64,000 nucleotides of DNA. Source: Phocaeicola plebeius DSM 17135. Its GTDB lineage: Bacteria > Bacteroidota > Bacteroidia > Bacteroidales > Bacteroidaceae. The DNA is taken from the NCBI RefSeq assembly GCF_000187895.1, contig NZ_DS990123.1:62001-126000 (forward strand), written 5' to 3'. How positions within the stretch are numbered: the first letter of the stretch is position 1; each line of letters opens with the position of its first letter. Positions 34,121 to 43,248 of this stretch are shown here, piece after piece. Position numbers and translations under genes: made by a program. Under the pieces are notes generated by a model that saw only the letters and a program-made list of their open reading frames with translations, ran no database searches and was not told where the DNA came from.

Positions 34121-37100
34121 ATTTTTTATCGGTCTTTAAACGAGACGACCAGGTTTCAAACAAGATATACAAACCGGGGACAAGGAAGATTCCTACAAAG
34201 GTTCCTATAAACATACCTCCAGCAGCAGCTGTACCGATGGAACGGTTTCCTAACGCACCTGCTCCAGTGGCTACCAGCAACGGTATCAATCCGCAGATAA
34301 AGGCAAACGAAGTCATCAAGATAGGGCGCAGACGGCTTACTGCCCCTTTCACTGCAGCTTCCATAATCGAAAGTCCGCTCTGACGATATTGGTTGGCCAT
34401 CTCAATAATCAAAATCGCGTTCTTACCCAACAAACCAATCAACATAACCAGAGCCACCTGTGCATAAATATTGTTCTCAAGTCCGGCCAGTTGCAGGAAG
34501 AAATAAGAACCGAAGATTCCCGCAGGCAACGAAAGGATGACAGGGAAAGGCAACAGCAGACTTTCATACTGTGCCGCCAACAGCAGGTACACGAACAACA
34601 GACAGATTCCGAAAATCAATATGGTCTGTCCGCCTGAATCCTTTTCCTCACGGGTAATACCCGACCATTCCACGTCGTAACCACGAGGAAGCACTTCCTT
34701 GCTGATTTCTTCTACGGCCTGTATCACCTCCCCCGAACTGATTCCTCCTTCTCCTTCACCTGTAATCAAAGCAGAAGTAAACATGTTGTAACGGGTAATC
34801 TGGCTGGGACCGAACACACGATCCATGGTCATAAAGTTTGAATAAGGCACTACATTGCCATCGTTGTTCTTCGCATACAAGCGATACAAATCCTCCGGAT
34901 TCATACGATACTCCGGTGAAGCCTGAATCATCACCTTATACATCTGTCCGAAACGGATAAAGTTGGACGAATAGAAACTTCCGATATAAGCTTGGAGGGT
35001 TTCCATGGCCTTATCCAAATCTACACCTAACTTGGCGGCTTTTGCCAAATCCACTTTCAACAAATACTGCGGGAAGTTCGGATTAAAACCAGACGTAACT
35101 CCCTGAAGCCGCGGGTCGGCGTTCAACTTCTCCACCAACGTATTAGCCACTTCCGCAAAATCATGGAAATCGCCTGCAGTCTTGTCCTGTAAACGAAGCT
35201 CAAACCCACTGGCATTACCAAAACCAGGTACGGAAGGTGGCAAGAAGAACTGTATGTCGGCGTCTTTGATGTGAGAAGTACGTTCTTTATATAGTTGCAT
35301 CAGTTCCTCTACTCCCTGATCACGTTCATTCCAAGCTTTCAGGTTAATCATACCCATACCGTAGCTGGCTCCTTCTGTCTCTGTCATCAAACTGTAGCCG
35401 GCCAGTGTAGAGATGCTTTCAATCTCATCAAAAGGCAGCAAAGCAGCCTGAATCTGATTCAGCACCTTTTCGCTTCGTTCCACCGTCGCTCCCGGAGGGG
35501 CATCCACGTTTACATAAATCATACCCTGGTCTTCATTCGGAATAAATCCGGTAGGAAGCACTAAATTGATGCCATACGTAGCCAGGAAGAACAACACTAA
35601 CGTAGCGTAAGTAAAAGATTTCCGTCCTAAATACTTGTGCAATCCTAACTGATAGCTGCGTTCAAAGCGGTCGTAACGGCGGTTGAACACCACAAAGAAC
35701 TTGCGGAGCCAGGTAGCTTTCTTGCGTCCGTGACCTGCCGGTCGGAGCAGCAAGGCACAAAGTGCAGGCGAAAGCGTAAGCGCATTGATACCCGAAATCA
35801 CGATAGCTACAGCCAGTGTCAAAGAGAACTGACGGTAGAAAATACCTACCGTACCTTCCATGAAGCCCACCGGCACGAATACCGCCGACATGACCAGCGT
35901 AATAGCAATGATGGCTCCACCAATTTCTTTAATAGCGGCCACAGATGCCTTATAAGGACTCAGCTTTTCTTCATGCATCTTGACATGAACAGCCTCGACC
36001 ACCACAATTGCATTATCGACCACAATACCGATGGCCAGTACCAGTGCAAACAAGGTCAGCATGTTAATGGAGAAACCTAACATCTGCATGAAGAAGAAGG
36101 TTCCAATCAAGGAAACCGGTACGGCAATGGCTGGAATCAGCGTAGAACGTAAATCCTGCAAGAAAAGATACACTACGACAAACACTAACAAGAAAGCTTC
36201 CAGCAAGGTCTTCAACACAGAAGTAATGGAAGCGTCCAAAAAGCGGGATACGTCGTATGCAATGTTATAGTCCATGCCGGGAGCAAAACTACTTTCCTTG
36301 ATTTCCTCCATGCGCTGCTTGATATTTTCAATCACCTCACGTGCATTGGAACCCGGACGCTGCTTAATCATAATAGAAGCAGAAGGACGTCCGTCGGTCA
36401 TGGACACCATATTATAATCTTCAGAATCAAATTCGATGGTAGCCACATCCCTCAGACGCAGCAACGAACCGTCGGGCAAGGCCTTGAGCACAATTTCCCC
36501 GTACTCTTCGGGGGTACTGAACTTTCCGGTGTACTGTAATACGTACTGCAACTGCTGGGGCAATTTATCGGAACTGATACCTGTCTTTCCGGGAGCCGCT
36601 TCAATGTTCTGCCGACGGATAGCATCCGTTACATCCTGCGGCACTAGGTTATAGGCTGCCATACGAGCCGGATTCAACCATACACGCATGGCATAGTCAC
36701 GGCTTCCCATGATTTCTACCAGCCCCACTCCGTCAATACGTTTCAACTCACGAAGCACATTGATGTCGGCAAAGTTATACACAAACTTCTCCGTATGCGT
36801 GGTATCTGTACTGAACACATTCAAGTACATCAACATACTGTTCACTTCTTTCTCTGTCACCACACCGGCACGAATTACCTCTTCGGGCAACTCATCCAGT
36901 ACGGTGGTCACACGGTTCTGCACGTTTACTGCGGCTACATCCGGGTCGGTTCCTACCTTGAAATAAACGGTTGTGAGCGACATACCATCATTCGTACATA
37001 CCGTAGTCATATAGGTCATGCCCGGCACGCCATTAATGGCACGTTCCAACGGAGTAGCTACTGTCTTTGCCATCACATCGGCGCTGGCTCCGGTATAACG

Positions 37101-37241
37101 GGTCGTCACCGTTACAGAAGGGGGCACAATATCCGGGAACTGCGTAATAGGCAACGACATCAATGCCAGTCCTCCCAAACAAACGATGATGACAGAGATT
37201 ACTGCCGAAAGAATCGGGCGACGAATAAACAACTTAAACAT
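34101..37241 (-). CDS. RND multidrug efflux permease, HAE1 family (AcrB/MexB type)
   Basis: A 1046-residue inner-membrane pump, the typical AcrB length. It begins MFKLFIRRPILSAVISVIIVCLGGLALMSLPITQFP and has two periplasmic loops between TM1-2 and TM7-8. The proton-relay Asp pair in TM4 is visible (LVLAIGIVVDNAIVVVEAV), with GRPSASIMIKQRPGSNA and IPNEDQG also typical. It should export hydrophobic drugs or bile-like compounds, using the adaptor encoded 6 bases upstream and the outer-membrane factor downstream. No dedicated repressor is present next to the operon. Confidence 0.96.
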   Translation of the reverse strand: MFKLFIRRPILSAVISVIIVCLGGLALMSLPITQFPDIVPPSVTVTTRYTGASADVMAKTVATPLERAINGVPGMTYMTTVCTNDGMSLTTVYFKVGTDPDVAAVNVQNRVTTVLDELPEEVIRAGVVTEKEVNSMLMYLNVFSTDTTHTEKFVYNFADINVLRELKRIDGVGLVEIMGSRDYAMRVWLNPARMAAYNLVPQDVTDAIRRQNIEAAPGKTGISSDKLPQQLQYVLQYTGKFSTPEEYGEIVLKALPDGSLLRLRDVATIEFDSEDYNMVSMTDGRPSASIMIKQRPGSNAREVIENIKQRMEEIKESSFAPGMDYNIAYDVSRFLDASITSVLKTLLEAFLLVFVVVYLFLQDLRSTLIPAIAVPVSLIGTFFFMQMLGFSINMLTLFALVLAIGIVVDNAIVVVEAVHVKMHEEKLSPYKASVAAIKEIGGAIIAITLVMSAVFVPVGFMEGTVGIFYRQFSLTLAVAIVISGINALTLSPALCALLLRPAGHGRKKATWLRKFFVVFNRRYDRFERSYQLGLHKYLGRKSFTYATLVLFFLATYGINLVLPTGFIPNEDQGMIYVNVDAPPGATVERSEKVLNQIQAALLPFDEIESISTLAGYSLMTETEGASYGMGMINLKAWNERDQGVEELMQLYKERTSHIKDADIQFFLPPSVPGFGNASGFELRLQDKTAGDFHDFAEVANTLVEKLNADPRLQGVTSGFNPNFPQYLLKVDLAKAAKLGVDLDKAMETLQAYIGSFYSSNFIRFGQMYKVMIQASPEYRMNPEDLYRLYAKNNDGNVVPYSNFMTMDRVFGPSQITRYNMFTSALITGEGEGGISSGEVIQAVEEISKEVLPRGYDVEWSGITREEKDSGGQTILIFGICLLFVYLLLAAQYESLLLPFPVILSLPAGIFGSYFFLQLAGLENNIYAQVALVMLIGLLGKNAILIIEMANQYRQSGLSIMEAAVKGAVSRLRPILMTSFAFICGLIPLLVATGAGALGNRSIGTAAAGGMFIGTFVGIFLVPGLYILFETWSSRLKTDKKYDEDED

Positions 37242-37247
37242 AGGCCC

Positions 37248-38396
37248 TTATCTTTGCAACATGTTCAACTTCAATTCCTTTCTCACATCCTCAAACGGAA
37301 TGGTGTCTGCCTTAATCTGCATACCGTCTTTCACCAACTGCACGCCCTCGTACACAATTGTCGTACCCGCCGGGAAATCCTGCGTCACATAATAGTTCTG
37401 GAAACGCTCAATCGGGTTAAAGCTGCGCACCTCTACCTTACCTTCTTCATTAAACAAATACACATACGTAAAGTCCTGAATTTCAAAGGTCGATTTCTGA
37501 GGAATCATGTACACATCCTCCATATGAGTCATCATACGTACCTTTCCGGTTACTCCATGCTTCAACAGTCCGTCAGGATTCGGGAAGCGTACACGGAATG
37601 CAATAGAACCGGTTCCCCGTTCAAAGTCCCCTTCCACAGTTTCCTGCTTTCCTTTATGTGAATACACCGAACCATCCGGCAAAATCAGTTCCACGTTATC
37701 CAGCTGCTGCAGATTTTCTCCGCTTAACTGCGCACGCTTCAGACGCAAGTATTCGCTTTCATTCACTTTGTAATAGGCAAAGATTTCCGAAATATCACTC
37801 ACGGTAGTCAACAGACTTTCCGGGTTCACCAGACTTCCCACTTTATAAGGAATACGGTCTACATAACCGGTAAAAGGAGCGGTAATCGTCGTATAACTAT
37901 ATTCCATCTGCGCCCGTTGCATTTCTGCACGCGCCTGCTCCACTTTCATTCGAGCTACTTCCCGCTCACGTTTTACCTGGTCCAGACGAATCGGTGAAAT
38001 AATCTGTTTGTCCACTAGACGCTGTACGCGTTCAGTTTCATAATTCGCCAGTTCCAACTGGGCCTGTGTCTGCTTGTAGTTAGCTTCAGCCGCCTTAAGC
38101 ACCTCCATATAATTCTCCGAATTCAGACGGAACATGGGCTGTCCTTTTTTCACCAGCTGACCTTCATCGACCAATACCTGCTGGATAAAACCTTCTACAC
38201 GAGCCTTTATTTCCACAAACTGAATCGCCTGAATATCGGCCACATACGACCGCGGCAAATCAATGGTAGTAGGCTGAAGTACCGTCACCGGTATGGTTTC
38301 CTTACTCTTTACTTGTTTTTCGCCTGACGACTGACAGGCAGGCAACAGTCCGGCCACACATGACCAGATTGCAACCTTGTGAAGAAAATTTTTCAT
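37248..38396 (-). CDS. RND efflux periplasmic adaptor lipoprotein (MexA/AcrA type)
   Basis: A 382-residue adaptor with a lipobox (GLLPAC, Cys21). The lipoyl halves (VEIKARVEGFIQQVLVDEGQLVKKGQPMF and SYTTITAPFTGYVDRIPYKVGSLV) flank an alpha-hairpin (about 85-155), with beta-barrel and membrane-proximal domains after that. It connects the HAE1 permease with the OprM-type channel. First gene of a three-gene operon; the small gene at 38511-38885 lies 114 bases upstream in the same direction and may be co-transcribed. Confidence 0.95.
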   Translation of the reverse strand: MKNFLHKVAIWSCVAGLLPACQSSGEKQVKSKETIPVTVLQPTTIDLPRSYVADIQAIQFVEIKARVEGFIQQVLVDEGQLVKKGQPMFRLNSENYMEVLKAAEANYKQTQAQLELANYETERVQRLVDKQIISPIRLDQVKREREVARMKVEQARAEMQRAQMEYSYTTITAPFTGYVDRIPYKVGSLVNPESLLTTVSDISEIFAYYKVNESEYLRLKRAQLSGENLQQLDNVELILPDGSVYSHKGKQETVEGDFERGTGSIAFRVRFPNPDGLLKHGVTGKVRMMTHMEDVYMIPQKSTFEIQDFTYVYLFNEEGKVEVRSFNPIERFQNYYVTQDFPAGTTIVYEGVQLVKDGMQIKADTIPFEDVRKELKLNMLQR

Positions 38397-38510
38397 AAGA
38401 TGACAAAATAAAGATTACTATGTAATTTGATTAAAAAAACAAGAATAACTTTCCGATCGGGTATAACACCAGACCGGAACACGCTTTTTTTCACGCAATG
38501 CGCGAAAAGA

Positions 38511-38885
38511 CTAAATCAATAAGGTACAAAAAGTCACATACGGGCGTACAGGAAATACGCGTAAGGATACAGTACGGACTATTACAGAAATATCAGCAAT
38601 AAAGTTTCGAAAGCAAATGAAAAATAAAGGAAGCGAACCTAATACAAACCACCAGAAAAAAGAACGCACAGAGGTTTTTGAATAAGATAAATCCTCCCAC
38701 TCAAGGATATTGGTATCTTCTTCCTGAAAGGTATCAGCGGCAGAAGGTATCGTCATTTCTTCTTGTGTATCAATCTGACATGCACTTATTACCTCATACG
38801 CATACGCATCCATATGTATGAGTAGCAACATCATCATACATAAGGCCCGGAAAAACTTATTTTTTCTAACAATATGAGATAACAT
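38511..38885 (-). CDS. small exported or membrane protein of unknown function
   Basis: A 124-residue protein starting MLSHIVRKNKFFRALCMMMLLLIHMDAYAYE, which looks like a signal peptide cut after AYA. An acidic middle (TQEEMTIPSAADTFQEEDTNILEWEDL) and one strong membrane helix (SFFWWFVLGSLPLFFICF) follow, then a basic tail. A perfect TATCTTTG -7 element (38909-38916) lies 23 bases before the ATG at 38885, which supports a real gene. It may be co-transcribed with the MexAB-OprM-like operon. No family was recognised. Confidence 0.5.
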   Translation of the reverse strand: MLSHIVRKNKFFRALCMMMLLLIHMDAYAYEVISACQIDTQEEMTIPSAADTFQEEDTNILEWEDLSYSKTSVRSFFWWFVLGSLPLFFICFRNFIADISVIVRTVSLRVFPVRPYVTFCTLLI

Positions 38886-38908
38886 AGTATAAATACACAA
38901 TCGGTATG

Positions 38909-38916
38909 CAAAGATA
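38909..38916 (-). promoter_or_regulatory. TAnnTTTG -7 element before the 38885 gene
   Basis: TATCTTTG on the minus strand. It may also serve the efflux operon further down. Confidence 0.5.
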
Positions 38917-39085
38917 GCAGTACGATAACGAATATAAAAAAGCGATTCTCAGTTTTCCATAAAATTAACAACCTCAGTCTATGTTTTTCACAAATCCCTT
39001 TCCGATAATTACGATTTCACTTCCCTAAAAGGGTTCTTTTAACTATAAAAAATATAAAAAACATGGTATTCTTTCAATAAATCAA

Positions 39086-39093
39086 TATGTTTG
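39086..39093 (+). promoter_or_regulatory. TAnnTTTG -7 element of the second RND operon
   Basis: TATGTTTG, 34 bases before the ATG at 39128. No clear -33 TTTG. It is divergent from the promoter at 38909-38916, about 170 bp apart. Confidence 0.5.
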
Positions 39094-39127
39094 CCAAATA
39101 ATTATTTAACCAGACTCTAATAAACAC

Positions 39128-40204
39128 ATGGACAAACGAATTAAATGGGGAATTATCGTTTTGGTAGGTGCAGGGCTGACCGCTTTGGGCATTCATACAT
39201 TTACTCCCGGAGAGAACAAGGAACTGACTGCAGCTGAAAAAAAATCACCAATAGACAAGAACAAGGCACTTAATGTAAATGCGAAGATTATCAAGCCTCA
39301 TCTGCTTACGGACCAGCTGTTTGTAAGCGGAAAGCTGATGCCGGATGAAGAGGTAGATCTGTCTTTTGAAACCTCTGGAAAAATTACCAGCATCGAATTT
39401 ACGGAAGGTAGTTTCGTATCAAAGGGGCAGTTGCTGGCCAAAGTGAACGACAGCCAGCTACAGGCTCAGTTGAAACGCCTAGAAGCCCAGATGCCACTGG
39501 CTGAGGACCGCGTGTTCCGCCAAAATGCCTTGCTGCAACGCGATGCGGTCAGTAAGGAAGCATACGAACAGGTAAAGACGGAACTGGCCACCCTCAATGC
39601 CGACATAGAAAATGTAAAGGCCAATATTGCCATGACGGAACTCCGCGCTCCGTTTGACGGTATCATCGGATTGCGACAGGTCAGTCTGGGAGCCTATGCC
39701 TCTCCGACTACGGTCATTGCCAAGCTGACTAAAATCACTCCGTTGAAAGTAGAGTTTGCCGTGCCGGAACGTTATGCCCGACAGATTCAGAAAGGTACCA
39801 ACCTGACCTTTAAAATTGAAGGACGGCTGGAAACTTTCAATTCGCAAGTATATGCCACTGAGTCACGTATCAATGAGGAAACACATACTCTGACCGTACG
39901 TGCCCTCTATCCGAACCGAAATGGAGAACTGCTCCCCGGACGTTATGCAGACATCGCGCTGAAACAACAGGAAATTCAAGATGCCATTGCCATCCCCTCG
40001 GAAGCCATCGTGCCGGAAATGGGAAAGAACAAGGTGTTCTTGTACCGTTCGGGACTGGCTGAACCAGTGGATGTAGAGATAGGTATCCGCACGGAAGCAG
40101 AAGTACAAATATTAAAAGGCCTGTCTGCAGGAGATACCATACTTACTTCCGGTACCTTGCAGCTACGTACCGGCATGCCGGTAATTCTTGACCAAATCAA
40201 CTAA
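39128..40204 (+). CDS. RND efflux periplasmic adaptor (MdtA/MexH-like), membrane-anchored
   Basis: A 358-residue adaptor with an uncleaved N-terminal anchor (KWGIIVLVGAGLTALGIHTF) instead of a lipobox. The lipoyl halves are LSFETSGKITSIEFTEGSFVSKGQLLAKV and TELRAPFDGIIGLRQVSLGAYASP, with a short alpha-hairpin between them. The C-terminal membrane-proximal domain holds IAIPSEAIVPEMGKNKVFLYR. It is the first gene of a separate three-gene pump, divergent from the other RND operon. Confidence 0.94.
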   Translation: MDKRIKWGIIVLVGAGLTALGIHTFTPGENKELTAAEKKSPIDKNKALNVNAKIIKPHLLTDQLFVSGKLMPDEEVDLSFETSGKITSIEFTEGSFVSKGQLLAKVNDSQLQAQLKRLEAQMPLAEDRVFRQNALLQRDAVSKEAYEQVKTELATLNADIENVKANIAMTELRAPFDGIIGLRQVSLGAYASPTTVIAKLTKITPLKVEFAVPERYARQIQKGTNLTFKIEGRLETFNSQVYATESRINEETHTLTVRALYPNRNGELLPGRYADIALKQQEIQDAIAIPSEAIVPEMGKNKVFLYRSGLAEPVDVEIGIRTEAEVQILKGLSAGDTILTSGTLQLRTGMPVILDQIN

Positions 40205-40215
40205 CCTTCTGCCGT

Positions 40216-43200
40216 ATGAACATATCCGAACTTAGTATACGAAGGCCGGTACTGGCCACCGTACTCACCATCATCATCCTGCTATTCGGACTGATTGGTT
40301 ATACGACTTTAGGAGTACGTGAATATCCATCGGTGGATAACCCGATTATCTCAGTGACCTGCAGTTATCCGGGAGCAAATGCGGAAGTCATTGAAAACCA
40401 GATTACGGAACCTCTGGAGCAGAACATCAACGGTATTCCGGGTATCCGCTCCCTGTCGAGTACCAGCCAGCAGGGACAATGCCGTATTACGGTAGAGTTT
40501 GAGTTGTCAGTGGATTTGGAAACAGCCGCCAACGACGTACGCGACAAGGTATCACGTGCACAGCGTTACCTGCCACGCGACTGTGACCCTCCTACCGTTT
40601 CCAAAGCCGATGCGGATGCCAGCCCCATCCTGATGGTAGCCATCCAAAGCAATACCCGTTCACTGCTGGAACTGAGTGAAATAGCCGATTTAACGGTCAA
40701 GGAGCAGTTACAGACCATTCCGGATGTCAGCAGCGTATCCATCTGGGGAGAGAAACGTTACTCCATGCGCCTGTGGCTGGACCCGGTAAAAATGGCTGGT
40801 TACGGAATTACGCCTGTAGACGTCAAGAATGCCATCAACGATCAGAACCTGGAACTTCCTTCAGGAAGTATCGAAGGAAATACTATGGAGCTTACCCTGC
40901 GTACCATGGGACAGATGCATACAGCTAAAGAATTCAACAACATCATCTTAAAGGAACAGAATGGACAGGTAGTACGCTTCAGCGACATCGGGTATGCCGA
41001 ATTGGGACCGGCCGACATCAAAAGCTACATGAAGATGAACGGTGTGCCCATGGTCGGTGTGGTAGTTATCCCTCAGCCGGGAGCCAACCACATTGATATT
41101 GCAGATGCCGTATACGAACGTATGGAGCAGATGCAGAAGGACTTACCCGATGACGTAGAATATACCTACGGCTTCGATAATACCCGCTTCATCCGCGCCT
41201 CCATTGCAGAAGTAGAGAGTACGGTATACGAAGCTTTTGTACTGGTTATCATCATCATTTTCCTTTTCTTGCGCGACTGGCGCGTGACACTGATACCCTG
41301 TATCGTGATTCCGGTTTCCCTAATTGGAGCATTCTTCGTGATGTACGTGGCAGGATTCTCCATCAACGTGCTTACGATGCTGGCTGTCGTCTTGTCCGTG
41401 GGACTGGTTGTGGACGATGCCATTGTTATGACGGAGAACATCTATATCCGCATCGAACGGGGAATGAAGCCTTTTGAAGCCGGTATTGAAGGAGCCAAGG
41501 AAATCTTCTTCGCCGTCATCTCTACCACCATTACACTGGCCGCTGTATTTATCCCGATTGTGTTCATGGAAGGCACTAGCGGACGTCTGTTCAGGGAATT
41601 CAGTTTCGTGGTAGCCGGTTCGGTTATCATCTCTTCTTTTGCAGCCCTGACATTCACCCCGATGCTTGCTACCAAACTTTTGAAACACAGGGAAAAGCAA
41701 AACTGGTTCTATCGGAAGACAGAGCCTTTCTTCGAAGGAATGAACCGTGTCTACTCACGTTCGCTCAACGCCTTCCTACGAAAACGTGTCATTGCCATTC
41801 CGTTTACCATCATCACACTGGTGCTCATCGGTTATTTATGGGGAGAAATACCTGCAGAAATGGCTCCGTTGGAGGACCGTTCACAAATCAATATCCGAAC
41901 CCGTGCGGCAGAAGGGGCCAGCTATGAGTACATACGCGATTATACGGAAGAGATCAACACGCTGGTAGACTCAATCGTACCGGATGCCGCCTTCGTCTCC
42001 GCCCGCGTATCCAGTGGTAGCGGAAACATTCAGATTACCTTGAAAGACATCAAGGAACGCGACTATACGCAGATGCAGGTGGCCGAACAGATTTCGAAAG
42101 CCATCCGTACCCACACCAAAGCACGTTCCTTCGTACAGCAGCAATCTTCTTTCGGCGGACGAAGAGCCAGCATGCCGGTACAATACGTGCTACAGGCTGT
42201 CAGCATCGAAAAGCTACAGGAGGTTCTACCAGAGTTCCTGGCACAAGTGTACGACAACCCGACCTTCCAGATGGCCGACGTAGACTTGAAATTCAGTAGT
42301 CCGGAAATGCGTGTCACCATCAACCGCGACAAAGCGGGTACCATGGGAGTAAGCGTGCGCGACATTGGAGAAACCTTACAATACGGATTAAGCGGACAGC
42401 GTATGGGATATTTCTATATGAACGGGAAACAATATGAAATTCTCGGTCAGATTAACCGCCAACAACGCAACCAACCCGCCAATATTAAATCCATCTATAT
42501 CCGCAGCGACAAGGGTGAAATGATTCAGCTGGATAACCTGGTGGAATTCATAGAAGCCGTAGCGCCTCCCAAACTGTATCACTACAACCGTTTTATCTCA
42601 GCTACGATTTCTGCCGGACTGGCTGAAGGAAAAACCATTGGTGACGGTCTGGACGAAATGGACAAGATTGCAGCCAACGTACTGGATGATACCTTCCGCA
42701 CGGCTTTGTCGGGCGACTCAAAGGAATATCGTGAAAGTTCCTCCAGTCTAATGTTTGCCTTTATTCTGGCACTCGTACTGATTTACCTGATACTTTCTGC
42801 ACAGTTTGAAAGTTTCAAGGACCCATTCATCATCATGCTGACTGTTCCTCTGGCCATTGCCGGAGCGTTGGTATTCATGTATTTTGGAGACATTACCATG
42901 AACATTTTCAGTCAGATTGGCATCATCATGCTGATTGGTCTGGTAGCCAAGAACGGTATTTTGATTGTAGAGTTTGCCAACCAAAAACAAGAAGCAGGCG
43001 AAGACAAGATGCAGGCCATCCGCGATGCTGCCCTTCAACGTTTACGGCCCATCCTGATGACGAGTGCTTCGACCATCCTGGGCTTGTTGCCGCTGGCTTT
43101 TGCCTCAGGAGAAGGAGCTAATCAGCGCATTGCCATGGGAGTAGCTGTAGTGGGTGGTATGTTGGTATCTACCTTCCTGACCATGTACATTGTACCTGCT

Positions 43201-43248
43201 ATCTATTCGTATATTTCGACAAACCGTGCTAAAAAAGAAAGAAAATGA
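40216..43248 (+). CDS. RND efflux permease, MdtB/MdtC/MexI-like
   Basis: A 1010-residue pump, shorter than AcrB. It starts MNISELSIRRPVLATVLTIIILLFGLIGYTTLGVREYPSVD. TM4 has the paired Asp (VVLSVGLVVDDAIVMTENIY), and TM10-11 has GIIMLIGLVAKNGILIVEFAN. The sequence type (GVREYP, LPRDCDPPTVSKADADASPI) groups it with the MexI/MdtBC-like branch, often exporting other drugs or metabolites than AcrB does. The stop overlaps the TolC gene start by four bases (ATGA). Confidence 0.95.
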   Translation: MNISELSIRRPVLATVLTIIILLFGLIGYTTLGVREYPSVDNPIISVTCSYPGANAEVIENQITEPLEQNINGIPGIRSLSSTSQQGQCRITVEFELSVDLETAANDVRDKVSRAQRYLPRDCDPPTVSKADADASPILMVAIQSNTRSLLELSEIADLTVKEQLQTIPDVSSVSIWGEKRYSMRLWLDPVKMAGYGITPVDVKNAINDQNLELPSGSIEGNTMELTLRTMGQMHTAKEFNNIILKEQNGQVVRFSDIGYAELGPADIKSYMKMNGVPMVGVVVIPQPGANHIDIADAVYERMEQMQKDLPDDVEYTYGFDNTRFIRASIAEVESTVYEAFVLVIIIIFLFLRDWRVTLIPCIVIPVSLIGAFFVMYVAGFSINVLTMLAVVLSVGLVVDDAIVMTENIYIRIERGMKPFEAGIEGAKEIFFAVISTTITLAAVFIPIVFMEGTSGRLFREFSFVVAGSVIISSFAALTFTPMLATKLLKHREKQNWFYRKTEPFFEGMNRVYSRSLNAFLRKRVIAIPFTIITLVLIGYLWGEIPAEMAPLEDRSQINIRTRAAEGASYEYIRDYTEEINTLVDSIVPDAAFVSARVSSGSGNIQITLKDIKERDYTQMQVAEQISKAIRTHTKARSFVQQQSSFGGRRASMPVQYVLQAVSIEKLQEVLPEFLAQVYDNPTFQMADVDLKFSSPEMRVTINRDKAGTMGVSVRDIGETLQYGLSGQRMGYFYMNGKQYEILGQINRQQRNQPANIKSIYIRSDKGEMIQLDNLVEFIEAVAPPKLYHYNRFISATISAGLAEGKTIGDGLDEMDKIAANVLDDTFRTALSGDSKEYRESSSSLMFAFILALVLIYLILSAQFESFKDPFIIMLTVPLAIAGALVFMYFGDITMNIFSQIGIIMLIGLVAKNGILIVEFANQKQEAGEDKMQAIRDAALQRLRPILMTSASTILGLLPLAFASGEGANQRIAMGVAVVGGMLVSTFLTMYIVPAIYSYISTNRAKKERK

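Noticed and set aside
36795..37661. Long plus-strand reading frame (288 codons) over the RND permease and adaptor genes
   Set aside because: It is antisense to two well-supported genes; its protein is rich in His, Arg and Cys with no recognisable domain, as expected from a shadow frame.
38499..38514. Short hairpin near ACGCAATGCGCG as a terminator of the 38511 gene
   Set aside because: Weak stem with a mismatch and no T-run in the direction of the gene.
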